Below, piece after piece: positions 51,814-63,076 of a DNA stretch of 64,000 nt. Source of the stretch: Microbacteriaceae bacterium. Lineage in GTDB: Bacteria; Actinomycetota; Actinomycetes; Actinomycetales; Microbacteriaceae. Position numbers and translations under genes: made by a program. The DNA is taken from positions 25,733 to 89,732 of the forward strand of contig WQZN01000010.1 of the NCBI GenBank assembly GCA_009780695.1, in the 5' to 3' direction. The notes under the pieces were generated by a model, which worked only from the letters and a program-made list of their open reading frames with translations, searched no databases and was not told the origin of the DNA. The first letter of the stretch is position 1. Every line of letters starts with the position of its first letter.

Positions 51814-53811
51814 CTACACCTCGTCGACGACGGCCCCCGCGAACTGCGCCTGGTACAGCCGCGCGTACGCGCCGTCGGCCTCGAGCAGCTCGGCGTGCGA
51901 GCCCTGCTCGACGATGTCGCCGTGCTCCATCACGAGGATGAGGTCGGCGTCGCGGATCGTCGACAGCCGGTGGGCGATCACGAACGAGGTGCGCCCGGCA
52001 CGCAGCGCGCTCATGGCGCGCTGCACGAGCACCTCGGTGCGCGTGTCGACCGAGCTCGTCGCCTCGTCCAGGATCAGCACGGAGGGGCGCGACAGGAACG
52101 CGCGCGCGATCGTCAGCAGCTGCTTCTCGCCCGCGGAGACGTTCGCGCCCTCGTCCTCGAGCACGGTCTCGTAGCCGTCGGGCAGGGAGTGCACGAAGCG
52201 GTCGACGTAGGCGGCCCGGGCCGCCGCGAGGATCTCGTCCTCCGTGGCATCCGGCCGCCCATAGGCGATGTTCTCTCGGATCGTGCCCGCGAACAGCCAG
52301 GTGTCCTGCAGGACCATGCCCATCGCGTCGCGCAGCTCCTGCCGGCGCATGCCGCGGGTGTCGACGCCGTCGAGCGTGATGCGGCCGGAATCGGGGTCGT
52401 AGAAGCGCATCATGAGGTTCACGAGCGTCGTCTTGCCGGCGCCCGTCGGCCCCACGATCGCGACCGTCTGCCCCGGCTCGGCGATCAGGCTCAGGTCGCG
52501 GATGAGCGACTTGTCGGGCGAGTAGGAGAACGCGACGTCCTCGAAGGCGATGCGGCCGGTGACCTCACCGAGCGGCGCGGCGTCCGTCGCGTCCGGCACC
52601 TGCTCGTCGGCGTCGAGCAGCTCGAACACGCGCTCGGCGCTCGCGACGCCCGACTGCAGCAGGTTGGCCATCGAGCCCAGCTGCGTGAGCGGCTGCGTGA
52701 ACTGGCGCGAGTACTGGATGAACGCCTGCACGGCGCCGAGCGTCAGCGAGCCGCTCGTGATCAGCAGGCCGCCGACGACCGCGATCACGACATAGATGAG
52801 GTTCCCGACGAACATCATCGCGGGCATGATGATGCCGCTGATGAACTGCGCGCCGAAGCTCGCGTCGTAGAGCTGGTCGTTCTTCGCAGCGAAGCGCGCC
52901 TCGACCTCGCGGTGGCGCCCGAAGACCTTGACGAGCGAGTGCCCGGTGAAGGACTCCTCGATCTGCGCGTTGAGCGCGCCGGTGTGCTTCCACTGCGCGA
53001 CGAAGCGCGTCTGCGAGCGCTTCGCGATCTGCTGCGTGATGACGAGCGTGAGCGGGATCGTCACGAGCGCGATGAGGGCGAGCAGCCAGGATGTCCAGAA
53101 CATCATCACGAGCACGCCGACGACCGTCAGCAGCGATTGCAGCAGCTGGCTCATGGTCTGCTGCAGCGACTGCTGCACGTTGTCGATGTCGTTGGTGACG
53201 CGCGAGAGCAGCTCGCCGCGCGGCATCCGGTCGAAGTACGACAGCGGCAGGCGGTGGATCTTGTCCTCGACGTCGCGCCGCAGAGCGAAGGTCACCCGCG
53301 CGACCACGCCGTTCATGACCCAGCCCTGCACCCAGCCGAAGAACGACGAGAGCACGTACAGCGCGAGCACCCAGAGCAGCGTGTGCGCGAGCGCGGTGAA
53401 GTCGATGCCCTTGCCCGGGGTGAAGGCGATGTGCCGCAGCAGGTCGGCCATCTGCCCGTGGCCCTGCTGCTGCAGCCCCGCGATCACCTGCGCCTTGGTC
53501 GTGCCGGCGGGCAAGTGCGTGAACTGGCCGCCGATGAACCCCTCGAAGATGATGTTGGTCGCGTTGCCGAGGATCTTCGGGCCGATCACCATGAAGACGA
53601 CGGATGCCGCACCGAGCACCGTGACCGAGACGACGGCCAGCCGCTCACCGCGCAGCCGCCCGGCGAGACGCTTCGCGTTCGGGCCGAAGGCGTGCGCCTT
53701 CTCGGCCGGCATCCCCATGCCCATCGGGCCGCCGCCCATCGGGCCGCGGCGCGGGCCTCCCCCGGCCGCCCCGCCTGCCGATGCCCCGCCGCGCGGACTC
53801 GTGCCGCTCAT
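51814..53811 (-). CDS. ABC exporter half-transporter, consensus ATP site partner
   Basis: 665 aa. Gly/Pro/Met-rich start, six membrane helices, then an ATPase domain with Walker A GPTGAGKTT, Walker B VLILDEATSSVD (catalytic Glu kept) and switch His in IAHRLST. Its signature reads NVSAGEKQ, not LSGGQ. A long extracytoplasmic loop (about residues 90-140) lies after the first helix. GGAGG 4 bases before the ATG; 4-base overlap with the upstream ABC gene. Works as heterodimer with it. Confidence 0.9.
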   Translation of the reverse strand: MSGTSPRGGASAGGAAGGGPRRGPMGGGPMGMGMPAEKAHAFGPNAKRLAGRLRGERLAVVSVTVLGAASVVFMVIGPKILGNATNIIFEGFIGGQFTHLPAGTTKAQVIAGLQQQGHGQMADLLRHIAFTPGKGIDFTALAHTLLWVLALYVLSSFFGWVQGWVMNGVVARVTFALRRDVEDKIHRLPLSYFDRMPRGELLSRVTNDIDNVQQSLQQTMSQLLQSLLTVVGVLVMMFWTSWLLALIALVTIPLTLVITQQIAKRSQTRFVAQWKHTGALNAQIEESFTGHSLVKVFGRHREVEARFAAKNDQLYDASFGAQFISGIIMPAMMFVGNLIYVVIAVVGGLLITSGSLTLGAVQAFIQYSRQFTQPLTQLGSMANLLQSGVASAERVFELLDADEQVPDATDAAPLGEVTGRIAFEDVAFSYSPDKSLIRDLSLIAEPGQTVAIVGPTGAGKTTLVNLMMRFYDPDSGRITLDGVDTRGMRRQELRDAMGMVLQDTWLFAGTIRENIAYGRPDATEDEILAAARAAYVDRFVHSLPDGYETVLEDEGANVSAGEKQLLTIARAFLSRPSVLILDEATSSVDTRTEVLVQRAMSALRAGRTSFVIAHRLSTIRDADLILVMEHGDIVEQGSHAELLEADGAYARLYQAQFAGAVVDEV

Positions 53812-55538
53812 CGTGCCTCCTCCGCGGTCAGCTGCGAGCCCACGATCTCGGCGTAGGTCTCGTTGGTGTCGAGCAGCTCCTCGTGCGTGCCCGAGCCGAC
53901 CACGCGCCCGTCCTCGAGCACGATGATGCGGTCGGCGTCGAGGATCGTCGAGACGCGCTGGGCGACGATCAGGAACGTCGCGCCGTCGGCCTCCCTCTTC
54001 AGGGCCGCCCGCAATCGGGCATCCGTCGCCAGATCCAACGCGGAGAACGAGTCGTCGAAGACGTAGATCTCGGGCTGCTTGACGAGGGCGCGCGCGATGG
54101 CGAGCCGCTGCCGCTGGCCGCCCGAGACGTTGGTGCCGCCCTGCGCGATCGCGGCGTCGATGCCGCCTTCCATCTCGCGCACGAAGTCGGCCGCCTGGGC
54201 GATCGTCAGCGCGCGCCAGATCTCCTCGTCGGTGGCGTCGGGCTTGCCGTAGCGCAGGTTGCTCGCGACGGTCCCCGAGAACAGGTAGGGCTTCTGGGGC
54301 ACGAGGCCGATGCGGCTCCAGAGCAGCTCGGGGTCGAGCTCGGCGACATCCACGCCGTCGATGTACACGACGCCCGCGGTCGCGTCGAAGAGCCGCGGCA
54401 GCAGGTTCACCAGTGTCGTCTTGCCCGCGCCCGTCGAGCCGATGATCGCGACCGTCTGGCCGCGCTCGACACGGAAGGAGATGTCGGAGAGCACGGGCTG
54501 CTCGGCCCCCGGGTAGTGGAAGCCGACATCCATCAGCTCGATCGTGCCGGTCTCGTCGAGCTCGGTGATCGGCGCGCTCGGCGCCGCGATCGTCGGCTCG
54601 GTGTCGAGCACCTCGCCGATGCGGCCCGCGCTGACCGCGGCGCGCGGCACCATGACGGCCATGAAGGTCGCCATCATGACCGACATCAGGATCTGCATGA
54701 GATAGGCGAGGAACGCGGTGAGCGCGCCGATCGGCATGCCGTCCTGCACGCGGAACGCGCCGAACCAGATGACCGCGACGCTCGACAGGTTGAGGATCAG
54801 CATGACGATCGGGAACATCGTCGTCATCCAGCGACCGGCGTTGAGCGCGGCCTCCATCACGTCGCCGTTGACCTTCTCGAACCGCCCGGTCTCGATGTCC
54901 TCGCGGACGAACGCGCGCACGACGCGGATGCCGGTCAGCTGCTCGCGCAGCACCCGGTTCACGGCGTCGATGCGCCCCTGCATCTTGCGGAACCACGGCA
55001 CCATGCGGCTCACGACCGCGCCCACGCAGACGAGCAGCACCGGCACCGAGACCGCGATGATCCACGACAGCCGGCCGTCCTGCTGGATGGCGAGGATGAT
55101 GCCGCCGATCGCCGTGATCGGCGCGGAGACCATCATGGTGCAGCTCATCAGCACGAGCATCTGGATCTGCTGCACGTCGTTCGTCGAGCGCGTGATGAGA
55201 CTCGGCGCGCCGAACTGCTGCACCTCGCGCTCGCTGAACGCGCCGACGCGCGTGAACACGGCGAGGCGCAGGTCGCGGCCGAAGCCCATCGCGGCCCGTG
55301 CGCCGAAGTAGACGGCCGTGATCGAGCAGGCGACCTGTACGAGCGTGACGGCGAGCATCCATGCGCCGATCCGCATGATGTAGCCGGTGTCGCCCTTGGC
55401 GACGCCGTTGTCGATGATGTCGGCGTTGAGCGTCGGCAGGTAGAGGGCCGCGAGCGACTGGGCGAGCTGGAAGACCAGCACCCCGATCAGCAGCTTCCAG
55501 TGCGGGCCGAGATGGCGCCGCAGAACGGAGATGAGCAT
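53808..55538 (-). CDS. ABC exporter half-transporter, degenerate ATP site partner
   Basis: 576 aa. Six helices and an ATPase domain with Walker A GSTGAGKTT and a canonical signature NVSGGQRQ, but Walker B ends YVFDDS (Asp for the catalytic Glu) and the switch His is Gln (VAQRVST). This is the degenerate half of a TM287/288-like heterodimeric multidrug exporter; the partner at 51814 has the altered signature. Its ATG shares one base with the TetR stop. Confidence 0.9.
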   Translation of the reverse strand: MLISVLRRHLGPHWKLLIGVLVFQLAQSLAALYLPTLNADIIDNGVAKGDTGYIMRIGAWMLAVTLVQVACSITAVYFGARAAMGFGRDLRLAVFTRVGAFSEREVQQFGAPSLITRSTNDVQQIQMLVLMSCTMMVSAPITAIGGIILAIQQDGRLSWIIAVSVPVLLVCVGAVVSRMVPWFRKMQGRIDAVNRVLREQLTGIRVVRAFVREDIETGRFEKVNGDVMEAALNAGRWMTTMFPIVMLILNLSSVAVIWFGAFRVQDGMPIGALTAFLAYLMQILMSVMMATFMAVMVPRAAVSAGRIGEVLDTEPTIAAPSAPITELDETGTIELMDVGFHYPGAEQPVLSDISFRVERGQTVAIIGSTGAGKTTLVNLLPRLFDATAGVVYIDGVDVAELDPELLWSRIGLVPQKPYLFSGTVASNLRYGKPDATDEEIWRALTIAQAADFVREMEGGIDAAIAQGGTNVSGGQRQRLAIARALVKQPEIYVFDDSFSALDLATDARLRAALKREADGATFLIVAQRVSTILDADRIIVLEDGRVVGSGTHEELLDTNETYAEIVGSQLTAEEAR

Positions 55539-56224
55539 CAGTTCTTCCTTGAGGATGCGACTTCGGTGAAGTAGTCGAGCTGATTGGACGGGGCGGCGGA
55601 GCCGTTGCCGAGTGCGGGCGAGGCGGGCCGGGCCCCCGCGATGCCGTGCAGCGCCAGGTCGACGAGCTCGTCGACGTCGATGGGCGCCGAGGCCTGGAAC
55701 GGGGCGAGCGAGGTGGCGAACGACAGCGCGCGCAGGAACGGCGCGATGCGGCCTGCGGGGATGCCGAGGCGCCCGGCGTCCTGCTCGAAGACGTCCGCGA
55801 CGATCTGCGCGTAGCCGTTGCGCCCCGTGCCCTCGGCGACCGGCGGTCGTTCGCGCATGCCGACGGCGGTCATCATGGCGAAGACGCCCTGGAAGCGCTG
55901 CTGCAGCAGCATGATGATCTGGCGCACCTTGGACTCGAGCGGCAGGCTCGCGTCGATGCCGCGCAGGGCGGCGCGCAGCGGCTCGGGGTCGAGGTACTTC
56001 GCGACGGCGGCGTCGATCACGGCGTCCTTGTCGCCGAACGCGCGGAACACGGTGCCCTCGGCGACGCCCGCGGCCTCCGCGATCTGCTTCGAGGTCACGG
56101 CGGCGCCCTGGGCGAGCACGAGCGGGATCGTGGCGTCGACGATCTGCGCGCGCCGGTCCTCCGGGCTCATCGCCGGGGCGCGGCGGACCGCGGGCGGCTC
56201 GGTGTCGACATCCGTCTTCGTCAC
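55538..56224 (-). CDS. TetR-family regulator of the ABC exporter
   Basis: 228 aa. N-terminal helix-turn-helix ATIPLVLAQGAAVTSKQIAEAAGVAEGTVFRAFGDKDAVIDAA; C-terminal ligand domain. GTG start with TAGATT 6 bases upstream. It forms one operon with the two ABC genes (TGATG overlap) and a perfect 16-bp palindrome fills its promoter spacer, so it very likely represses the whole operon until a drug-like ligand binds. Confidence 0.9.
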   Translation of the reverse strand: MTKTDVDTEPPAVRRAPAMSPEDRRAQIVDATIPLVLAQGAAVTSKQIAEAAGVAEGTVFRAFGDKDAVIDAAVAKYLDPEPLRAALRGIDASLPLESKVRQIIMLLQQRFQGVFAMMTAVGMRERPPVAEGTGRNGYAQIVADVFEQDAGRLGIPAGRIAPFLRALSFATSLAPFQASAPIDVDELVDLALHGIAGARPASPALGNGSAAPSNQLDYFTEVASSRKN

Positions 56225-56230
56225 GCGCTC

Positions 56231-56259
56231 AATCTAATGAGTGAGCGCTCACTCGACAA
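56231..56259 (-). promoter_or_regulatory. TetR-ABC promoter with operator
   Basis: On the minus strand: -35 TTGTCG, 17-base spacer, -10 TAGATT, 6 bases, GTG. GAGTGAGCGCTCACTC, a perfect 16-bp palindrome (56239-56254 on the plus strand), lies across the spacer and the end of the -35, so bound repressor would exclude polymerase. Confidence 0.8.
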
Positions 56260-56271
56260 GAGCCGATCGCG

Positions 56272-57243
56272 TCAGGCGAACGCGGCGAAGATGCGCGAGA
56301 TCTCGGCGACGTCGTCGACCGAGGGATGCCACGCCGACGCGGCCGCAGCGTTCGCCTCGACCTGCTCCGGCCGGGTCGCCCCGGCGATCACCGAGGTCAG
56401 GCCCGGCTGCGCGAGCAGCCAGCCGAAGGTCGCCTCGAGCATCGTCACGCCACGGGCGTCGCACAGCGCCTGGTACTCGTCGATCAGGTCCCACGGCGCG
56501 TCCTCGAGGATCTGCTTCCGCGTCGCCATGATGCGGCTGTCGGCCGGGCCGCCCTCGCGCGAGAACTTGCCCGTGAACAGCCCGTTCTGCAGCGGGAAGA
56601 AGGGCAGGAAGCCGAGGCCGTAGCGGTTGACCGCGGGCAGCACCTCGGCCTCGGCGCCGCGGCGCACGAGGTTGTACTCGTTCTGCGCGCTGACGAACTT
56701 GGGGTGGCCGTGCAGCACCGCCTGGTACTCGGCGTCGGCGATCTGCCAGCCCGCGAGGTTCGAGTGGCCGATGTAGCGCACCTTGCCCTCGGTGATGAGA
56801 TCGTCGAGCACCGCGAGCGTCTCGTCGATCGGGGTCAGCTCGTCGGGGCGGTGCAGCTGGTAGAGGTCGATCCAGTCGGTCTGCAGCCGGCGCAGCGACG
56901 ACTCGACCGCGAGGCGCACATAACGGCGCGAGCCGCGCGCGCCCCAGTCGGGGCCGTTCGCGCCGGCCATGTCCATGCCGAACTTCGTCGCGAGCACGAT
57001 CTGGTCGCGCCGCCCCTTCAGCGCATGGCCCATCAGGGTCTCGCTGAGGCCGCGCTCCTTGCCGTAGATGTCCGCGGTGTCGAACAGGGTCACGCCCGCG
57101 TCGATCGCGGCGCCGATGACGGCGTCGGTGCCCTCCTGCGTCTCGGTGACGGTGTTCGCGCGGCCGAAGTTGTTGCAGCCGAGGCCGACGGTCGAGACGA
57201 CGAGGCCGGAGCGGCCGAGGGTGCGGTATTCGATTTCTGGCAT
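56272..57243 (-). CDS. Aldo/keto reductase
   Basis: 323 aa. TIM-barrel NADPH oxidoreductase. The catalytic tetrad is visible: Asp and Tyr in FDTADIYGKE, Lys in VLATKFG, His in YQLHRPDE. GLFTGKFSR and VIAGATRPEQVEAN are cofactor-binding blocks. It resembles the YajO/PhdYeFM-like AKR group. Ten bases lie between it and the dipeptidase gene upstream, so they are likely cotranscribed. Substrate unknown. Confidence 0.9.
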   Translation of the reverse strand: MPEIEYRTLGRSGLVVSTVGLGCNNFGRANTVTETQEGTDAVIGAAIDAGVTLFDTADIYGKERGLSETLMGHALKGRRDQIVLATKFGMDMAGANGPDWGARGSRRYVRLAVESSLRRLQTDWIDLYQLHRPDELTPIDETLAVLDDLITEGKVRYIGHSNLAGWQIADAEYQAVLHGHPKFVSAQNEYNLVRRGAEAEVLPAVNRYGLGFLPFFPLQNGLFTGKFSREGGPADSRIMATRKQILEDAPWDLIDEYQALCDARGVTMLEATFGWLLAQPGLTSVIAGATRPEQVEANAAAASAWHPSVDDVAEISRIFAAFA

Positions 57244-57252
57244 GCCTCGAGA

Positions 57253-58320
57253 CTATGACCGGGCGGAGCTCGCGAGGAAGGCCTGATCTGTTGCGCGCAG
57301 CACCCGCAGGATGTTCCCGCTCGCGAGCTTGCCGAGGTCGTCCGCCGACCAGCCGCGGCGGGCGAGCTCCTCGAGCAGGTTCGGGTAGTCGCCGACATCC
57401 TCGATGCCCTCGGGGAATTCGGGCGTGCCGTCGAAGTCGCCGCCGAGACCGATGTGGTCGACGCCGGCGACCTGGCGCGCGTGCTCGACGTGGTCGGCGA
57501 CGTCGGCGACCGTCACGCGCGGTTTCTCGCCCTCCTGCCCGGCCTCGAGCCAGTGCAGGTAGGGCGTCGAGACGAACTGCGGCACGAAGGTCAGCATGAT
57601 GACGCCGCCGTTGTCGGCGAGCCGCGCGAGCACGTCGTCGGGGGCGTTGCGCACATGGTCGGTGACAGCGCGGCACGAGCTGTGGCTGAAGACGAGCGGG
57701 GCGGATGTCTCGTCCAGCGCATCCCGCATGGTCGCCGGCGACACGTGCGAGATGTCCACGAGCATCCCGAGCCGGTTCAGCTCGCGCACGAGCTCGCGGC
57801 CCCGATCGGAGAGGCCGCCGTGCTGCGGATCGTCGGTGGCCGAGTCGGCGAACTCGGTGGTGAGCCAGTGCGTGAGCGTGAGGTAGCGCACGCCGAGGCG
57901 CGCGTATTCGCGCAGCACGGCGAGCGAGCCGTCCAGCTGGTGGCTGCCCTCGGCGCCCATGAGACTCGCGATCGCGCCGCGCCGCCATGCCGCCTCGACG
58001 TCGTCGGCGGTGCGCGCGAGCGCGAAGGTCTCGGGGTAGCGCGCGGCGAGCCGTTCGACGAAGTCGATCTGCTCGAGCGTCTCGCGCACGTGCTCGGCCC
58101 CCGCCCGGCGGTCCTCGACGTAGACGGACCAGAACTGGCCGCCCACTCCCCCGGCGCGCAGGCGCGGGATGTCGGTGTCGAAGCGCGACCCGAGCTCGGC
58201 GTCGAGCCCGTCGACCGAGTGGTCGCGTTGCAGCCGCACCTCGAGCGGCCAGTCGTTGTGGCCGTCGATGACGGGGTGCTGCGCCAGGACTTCCCGCACC
58301 AGGGCGGCTGCGTCGGTCAT
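57253..58320 (-). CDS. Membrane dipeptidase-type peptidase (M19)
   Basis: 355 aa. Renal-dipeptidase family: HND in DGHNDWPLEVR, bridging Glu in LMGAEGSHQL, His in DISHVSPATM, His in FSHSSCRAV, and Asp in IGLGGDFDG. It splits dipeptides, D-residue-containing ones in some bacteria. No signal peptide. CAGACT lies exactly 6 bases before the ATG at 58320; a longer frame reaches 58494 but lacks support. Confidence 0.9.
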   Translation of the reverse strand: MTDAAALVREVLAQHPVIDGHNDWPLEVRLQRDHSVDGLDAELGSRFDTDIPRLRAGGVGGQFWSVYVEDRRAGAEHVRETLEQIDFVERLAARYPETFALARTADDVEAAWRRGAIASLMGAEGSHQLDGSLAVLREYARLGVRYLTLTHWLTTEFADSATDDPQHGGLSDRGRELVRELNRLGMLVDISHVSPATMRDALDETSAPLVFSHSSCRAVTDHVRNAPDDVLARLADNGGVIMLTFVPQFVSTPYLHWLEAGQEGEKPRVTVADVADHVEHARQVAGVDHIGLGGDFDGTPEFPEGIEDVGDYPNLLEELARRGWSADDLGKLASGNILRVLRATDQAFLASSARS

Positions 58321-58451
58321 GCCCACAGTCTGGCGCAGCTCGAGGGCGGGTTCGAGACCTCTTCCCCAGCACAGGCACGACCACGCGCGGGTTGTCAACC
58401 GATGTCCGATTCCCGCGAGTGGATGTCGGTGGCCGGCGTTACTGTCGAGAC

Positions 58452-58952
58452 ATGAAACCGGCGATCCCCCTCTTCCTGGCGCGCACCGACTCACCCATCG
58501 GCCGCATCGAGCTGGCCAGCGACGGTGACGCCATCACCTCGCTCTCCATCGCCCGCGACGGGCACCTTCCCCTCGAGGCCCTGCCCGAGAACCCCAACGC
58601 CGTGCTCGAGGAAGCGGTGCGCCAGCTCGGCGAATACTTCGCCGGCACGCGCGTCGACTTCGACCTGCCGCTGCACCTGGCCGGCACCGAGTTCCAGCGT
58701 GCCGTGTGGGCCCGGCTGCAGCAGCTGCCGTTCGGCGAGTTCACGACCTACGGCGAGATCGGGCTCGAGCTCGGCCGCCCGACCGCAGGCCGCGCCGTCG
58801 GCGGGGCGGTCGGCGCCAACCCGGTGCCGCTCATCATCGGCTGCCATCGGGTCCTCGCATCCAACGGCGCGGTCACCGGCTACAGCGCGGGCGACGGCAT
58901 CACGACGAAGCTCTGGCTGCTCGCCCACGAGGGCATCACCCTCGCCGCATGA
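58452..58952 (+). CDS. ogt: Methylated-DNA-protein cysteine methyltransferase
   Basis: 166 aa. Takes methyl groups from O6-methylguanine onto Cys. Active site IIGCHRVLA (PCHR variant with Gly for Pro) and the DNA-binding helix FTTYGEIGLELGRPTAGRAVGGAVGANP. TACTGT is 6 bases before the ATG. Its stop overlaps the tag start by 4 bases, giving an alkylation-repair operon. Confidence 0.93.
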   Translation: MKPAIPLFLARTDSPIGRIELASDGDAITSLSIARDGHLPLEALPENPNAVLEEAVRQLGEYFAGTRVDFDLPLHLAGTEFQRAVWARLQQLPFGEFTTYGEIGLELGRPTAGRAVGGAVGANPVPLIIGCHRVLASNGAVTGYSAGDGITTKLWLLAHEGITLAA

Positions 58953-59530
58953 GCGCCTATCGAGACGCCGTGGAGGGTTCCGACGGCAAGGCCCGGTGCG
59001 CGTGGTCCGTCGGCTCCCCCGAATACATCGCCTATCACGACGACGAGTGGGGCCGCCCGCTCACCGACGAGACGCGGCTCTTCGAGAAGATCTGCCTCGA
59101 GGGCTTCCAGGCGGGCCTGTCGTGGATCACGATCCTGCGCCGCCGCGAGGGCTTCCGTGCCGCCTTCGACGGCTTCGCCCCCGCGACGGTCGCCGCCTAT
59201 GGCGAGGCCGAGGTCGAGCGCCTCCTCCACGACGAGCGGATCATCCGCCACCGCGGCAAGATCGAGGCGACCATCGGCAATGCGCGGGCGCTGCTCGCTC
59301 TCGACGAGCCGCTCGTCGAGCTGGTGTGGTCGTTCGCGCCGCCGGCCGGCTCCCGGCCACGCCCGGCGTCCTTCCTCGACGTGCCGGCCGTGACGCCCGA
59401 GAGCACCGCCTTGAGCAAGGAACTGCGCAGGCGCGGCTTCCGCTTCGTCGGCCCGACGACGATGTACGCGCTCATGCAGTCGGCGGGCCTGGTCGACGAC
59501 CACGTCGAGGGCTGCTGGCGCGCCGCCTGA
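58949..59530 (+). CDS. tag: DNA-3-methyladenine glycosylase I
   Basis: 193 aa. Excises 3-methyladenine. CAW and YIAYHDDEWG at the N-terminus, and H and C in DDHVEGCW near the end, form the zinc snap of Tag; FEKICLEGFQAGLSWITILRRR is the helix-hairpin-helix core. Coupled to ogt by the ATGA overlap. Ten bases separate its end from the convergent yaaA gene. Confidence 0.95.
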   Translation: MSAYRDAVEGSDGKARCAWSVGSPEYIAYHDDEWGRPLTDETRLFEKICLEGFQAGLSWITILRRREGFRAAFDGFAPATVAAYGEAEVERLLHDERIIRHRGKIEATIGNARALLALDEPLVELVWSFAPPAGSRPRPASFLDVPAVTPESTALSKELRRRGFRFVGPTTMYALMQSAGLVDDHVEGCWRAA

Positions 59531-59539
59531 GTGGCATCG

Positions 59540-60301
59540 CTACGCCGCGGTGACCAGGGCGATGCGGGGCGCTCCCCCGGCCTTCGCGGGCTCCTGCAGT
59601 TCGAGCCGGAAGCGGTGTGCGGCACCCCACTCGACCAGCTCGGCCGCCGATGTCGGGTTCTCGCCGCTCGCTGCGAACGCGCGGGCGAGCTCGCCCTTCG
59701 CGTGTTTGTTGAAGTGGTTGAGGGCGCGGCGGCGACCCGAGCCGTCTTCTGCGACGACCTCGAGCCAGAGCGCATGCGGCGCAGGCCCCAGGGCGGCGTA
59801 GCCCTGCGAACGCGCGTCGAGCACCAGGCCGGTCTCGCCCGCGAGCGCCTCGGCGACGGCATCCGCCCATACGCCCTTGAGCCGCAGCCCGGGAAGCCGC
59901 GAATCGTGCGAGAGGCGGTAGTCGGGAATGCCGTCGAGAGCCCCCACCGGCCCGAGCACCGCCGAGTGGATCACGACGTGGCGCGCGAGGTGCTCGCGCG
60001 CCACGGCTGGCAGGCTCCCGGCGTCGAGCGCGTCGTACAGCACGCCCGTGTAGCGGTCGACGGCGGGCAGCAGAGCGGATGTCTCGAGCACGCGGTTCTT
60101 GGCGACCTCGTGGTGCTGCTTCGGCCCGAGCCCCAGCGCCGAGACCGAGGCGTCGTGATCGAGCGCCAGCGCAGCCACCGCGTCGAGCACCGTGCGCCGG
60201 GCATCCGTCAGCGCGGGGAAGCGCAGCGTCGCCAGCGCGAGCCGCGAGCCGGCCTCGCCGCCGGCGCGCTTCGTCTCGGATGGGGGCAGGAGGAGAAGCA
60301 T
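59540..60301 (-). CDS. yaaA: YaaA family peroxide stress protein
   Basis: 253 aa. MLLLLPPSETKR at the start and HFNKHAKGELAR near the end are the YaaA/DUF328 signatures. In E. coli it limits free iron damage under H2O2. TAGGAT lies 4 bases before the ATG, right beside the atp operon terminator. Convergent with tag. Confidence 0.9.
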   Translation of the reverse strand: MLLLLPPSETKRAGGEAGSRLALATLRFPALTDARRTVLDAVAALALDHDASVSALGLGPKQHHEVAKNRVLETSALLPAVDRYTGVLYDALDAGSLPAVAREHLARHVVIHSAVLGPVGALDGIPDYRLSHDSRLPGLRLKGVWADAVAEALAGETGLVLDARSQGYAALGPAPHALWLEVVAEDGSGRRRALNHFNKHAKGELARAFAASGENPTSAAELVEWGAAHRFRLELQEPAKAGGAPRIALVTAA

Positions 60302-60317
60302 CTGGATCCTAGAAATG

Positions 60318-60354
60318 CGGAAGCCCCGCCCCGATGATCGGGGCGGGGCTTCCG
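60318..60354. terminator. Terminator of the ATP synthase operon
   Basis: A 17-bp perfect stem (60318-60334 with 60338-60354), GC-rich with loop TGA, 23 bases past the atpC stop on the minus strand, followed by CATTTCT. It is the strongest hairpin in the window. Confidence 0.88.
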
Positions 60355-60377
60355 TGAGAGAGACAGTTCGAGCTGAG

Positions 60378-60641
60378 CTAGACCAGCTCGGCCTGCGACG
60401 CGACGATCGTGACGATGTCGGCCGCGACCGAGAAGTAGCCGCCCTCGGCGTTCGCCGTGATGCGCTCGCCGCCAGGCAGCGTCACGCGCACCTCGCCCTT
60501 GGCGAGCAGCGCCAGCACCGGCTGGTGGCCGGGCAGCACGCCGAGCTCACCCTCGGCGGTCTTGGCGACGACCATCGCGGCCTCGCCCGACCACACGCGG
60601 TGATCCGCCGCGACGACGCTGACGTTGAGCACCTTCGCCAT
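60378..60641 (-). CDS. atpC: F-type ATP synthase epsilon subunit
   Basis: 87 aa. Central-stalk regulator. AKVLNVSVVAADHRVWSGEAAMVVAKTAEGELGVLPGHQPVLALLA is the N-terminal beta-sandwich; the C-terminal helical hairpin of other bacteria is missing, usual for this lineage. I start at ATG 60641; AAGGAG at the end of atpD is its ribosome binding site. Last gene of the operon. Confidence 0.95.
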   Translation of the reverse strand: MAKVLNVSVVAADHRVWSGEAAMVVAKTAEGELGVLPGHQPVLALLAKGEVRVTLPGGERITANAEGGYFSVAADIVTIVASQAELV

Positions 60642-60643
60642 GA

Positions 60644-63074
<2,431 letters not shown>

Positions 63075-63076
63075 GC

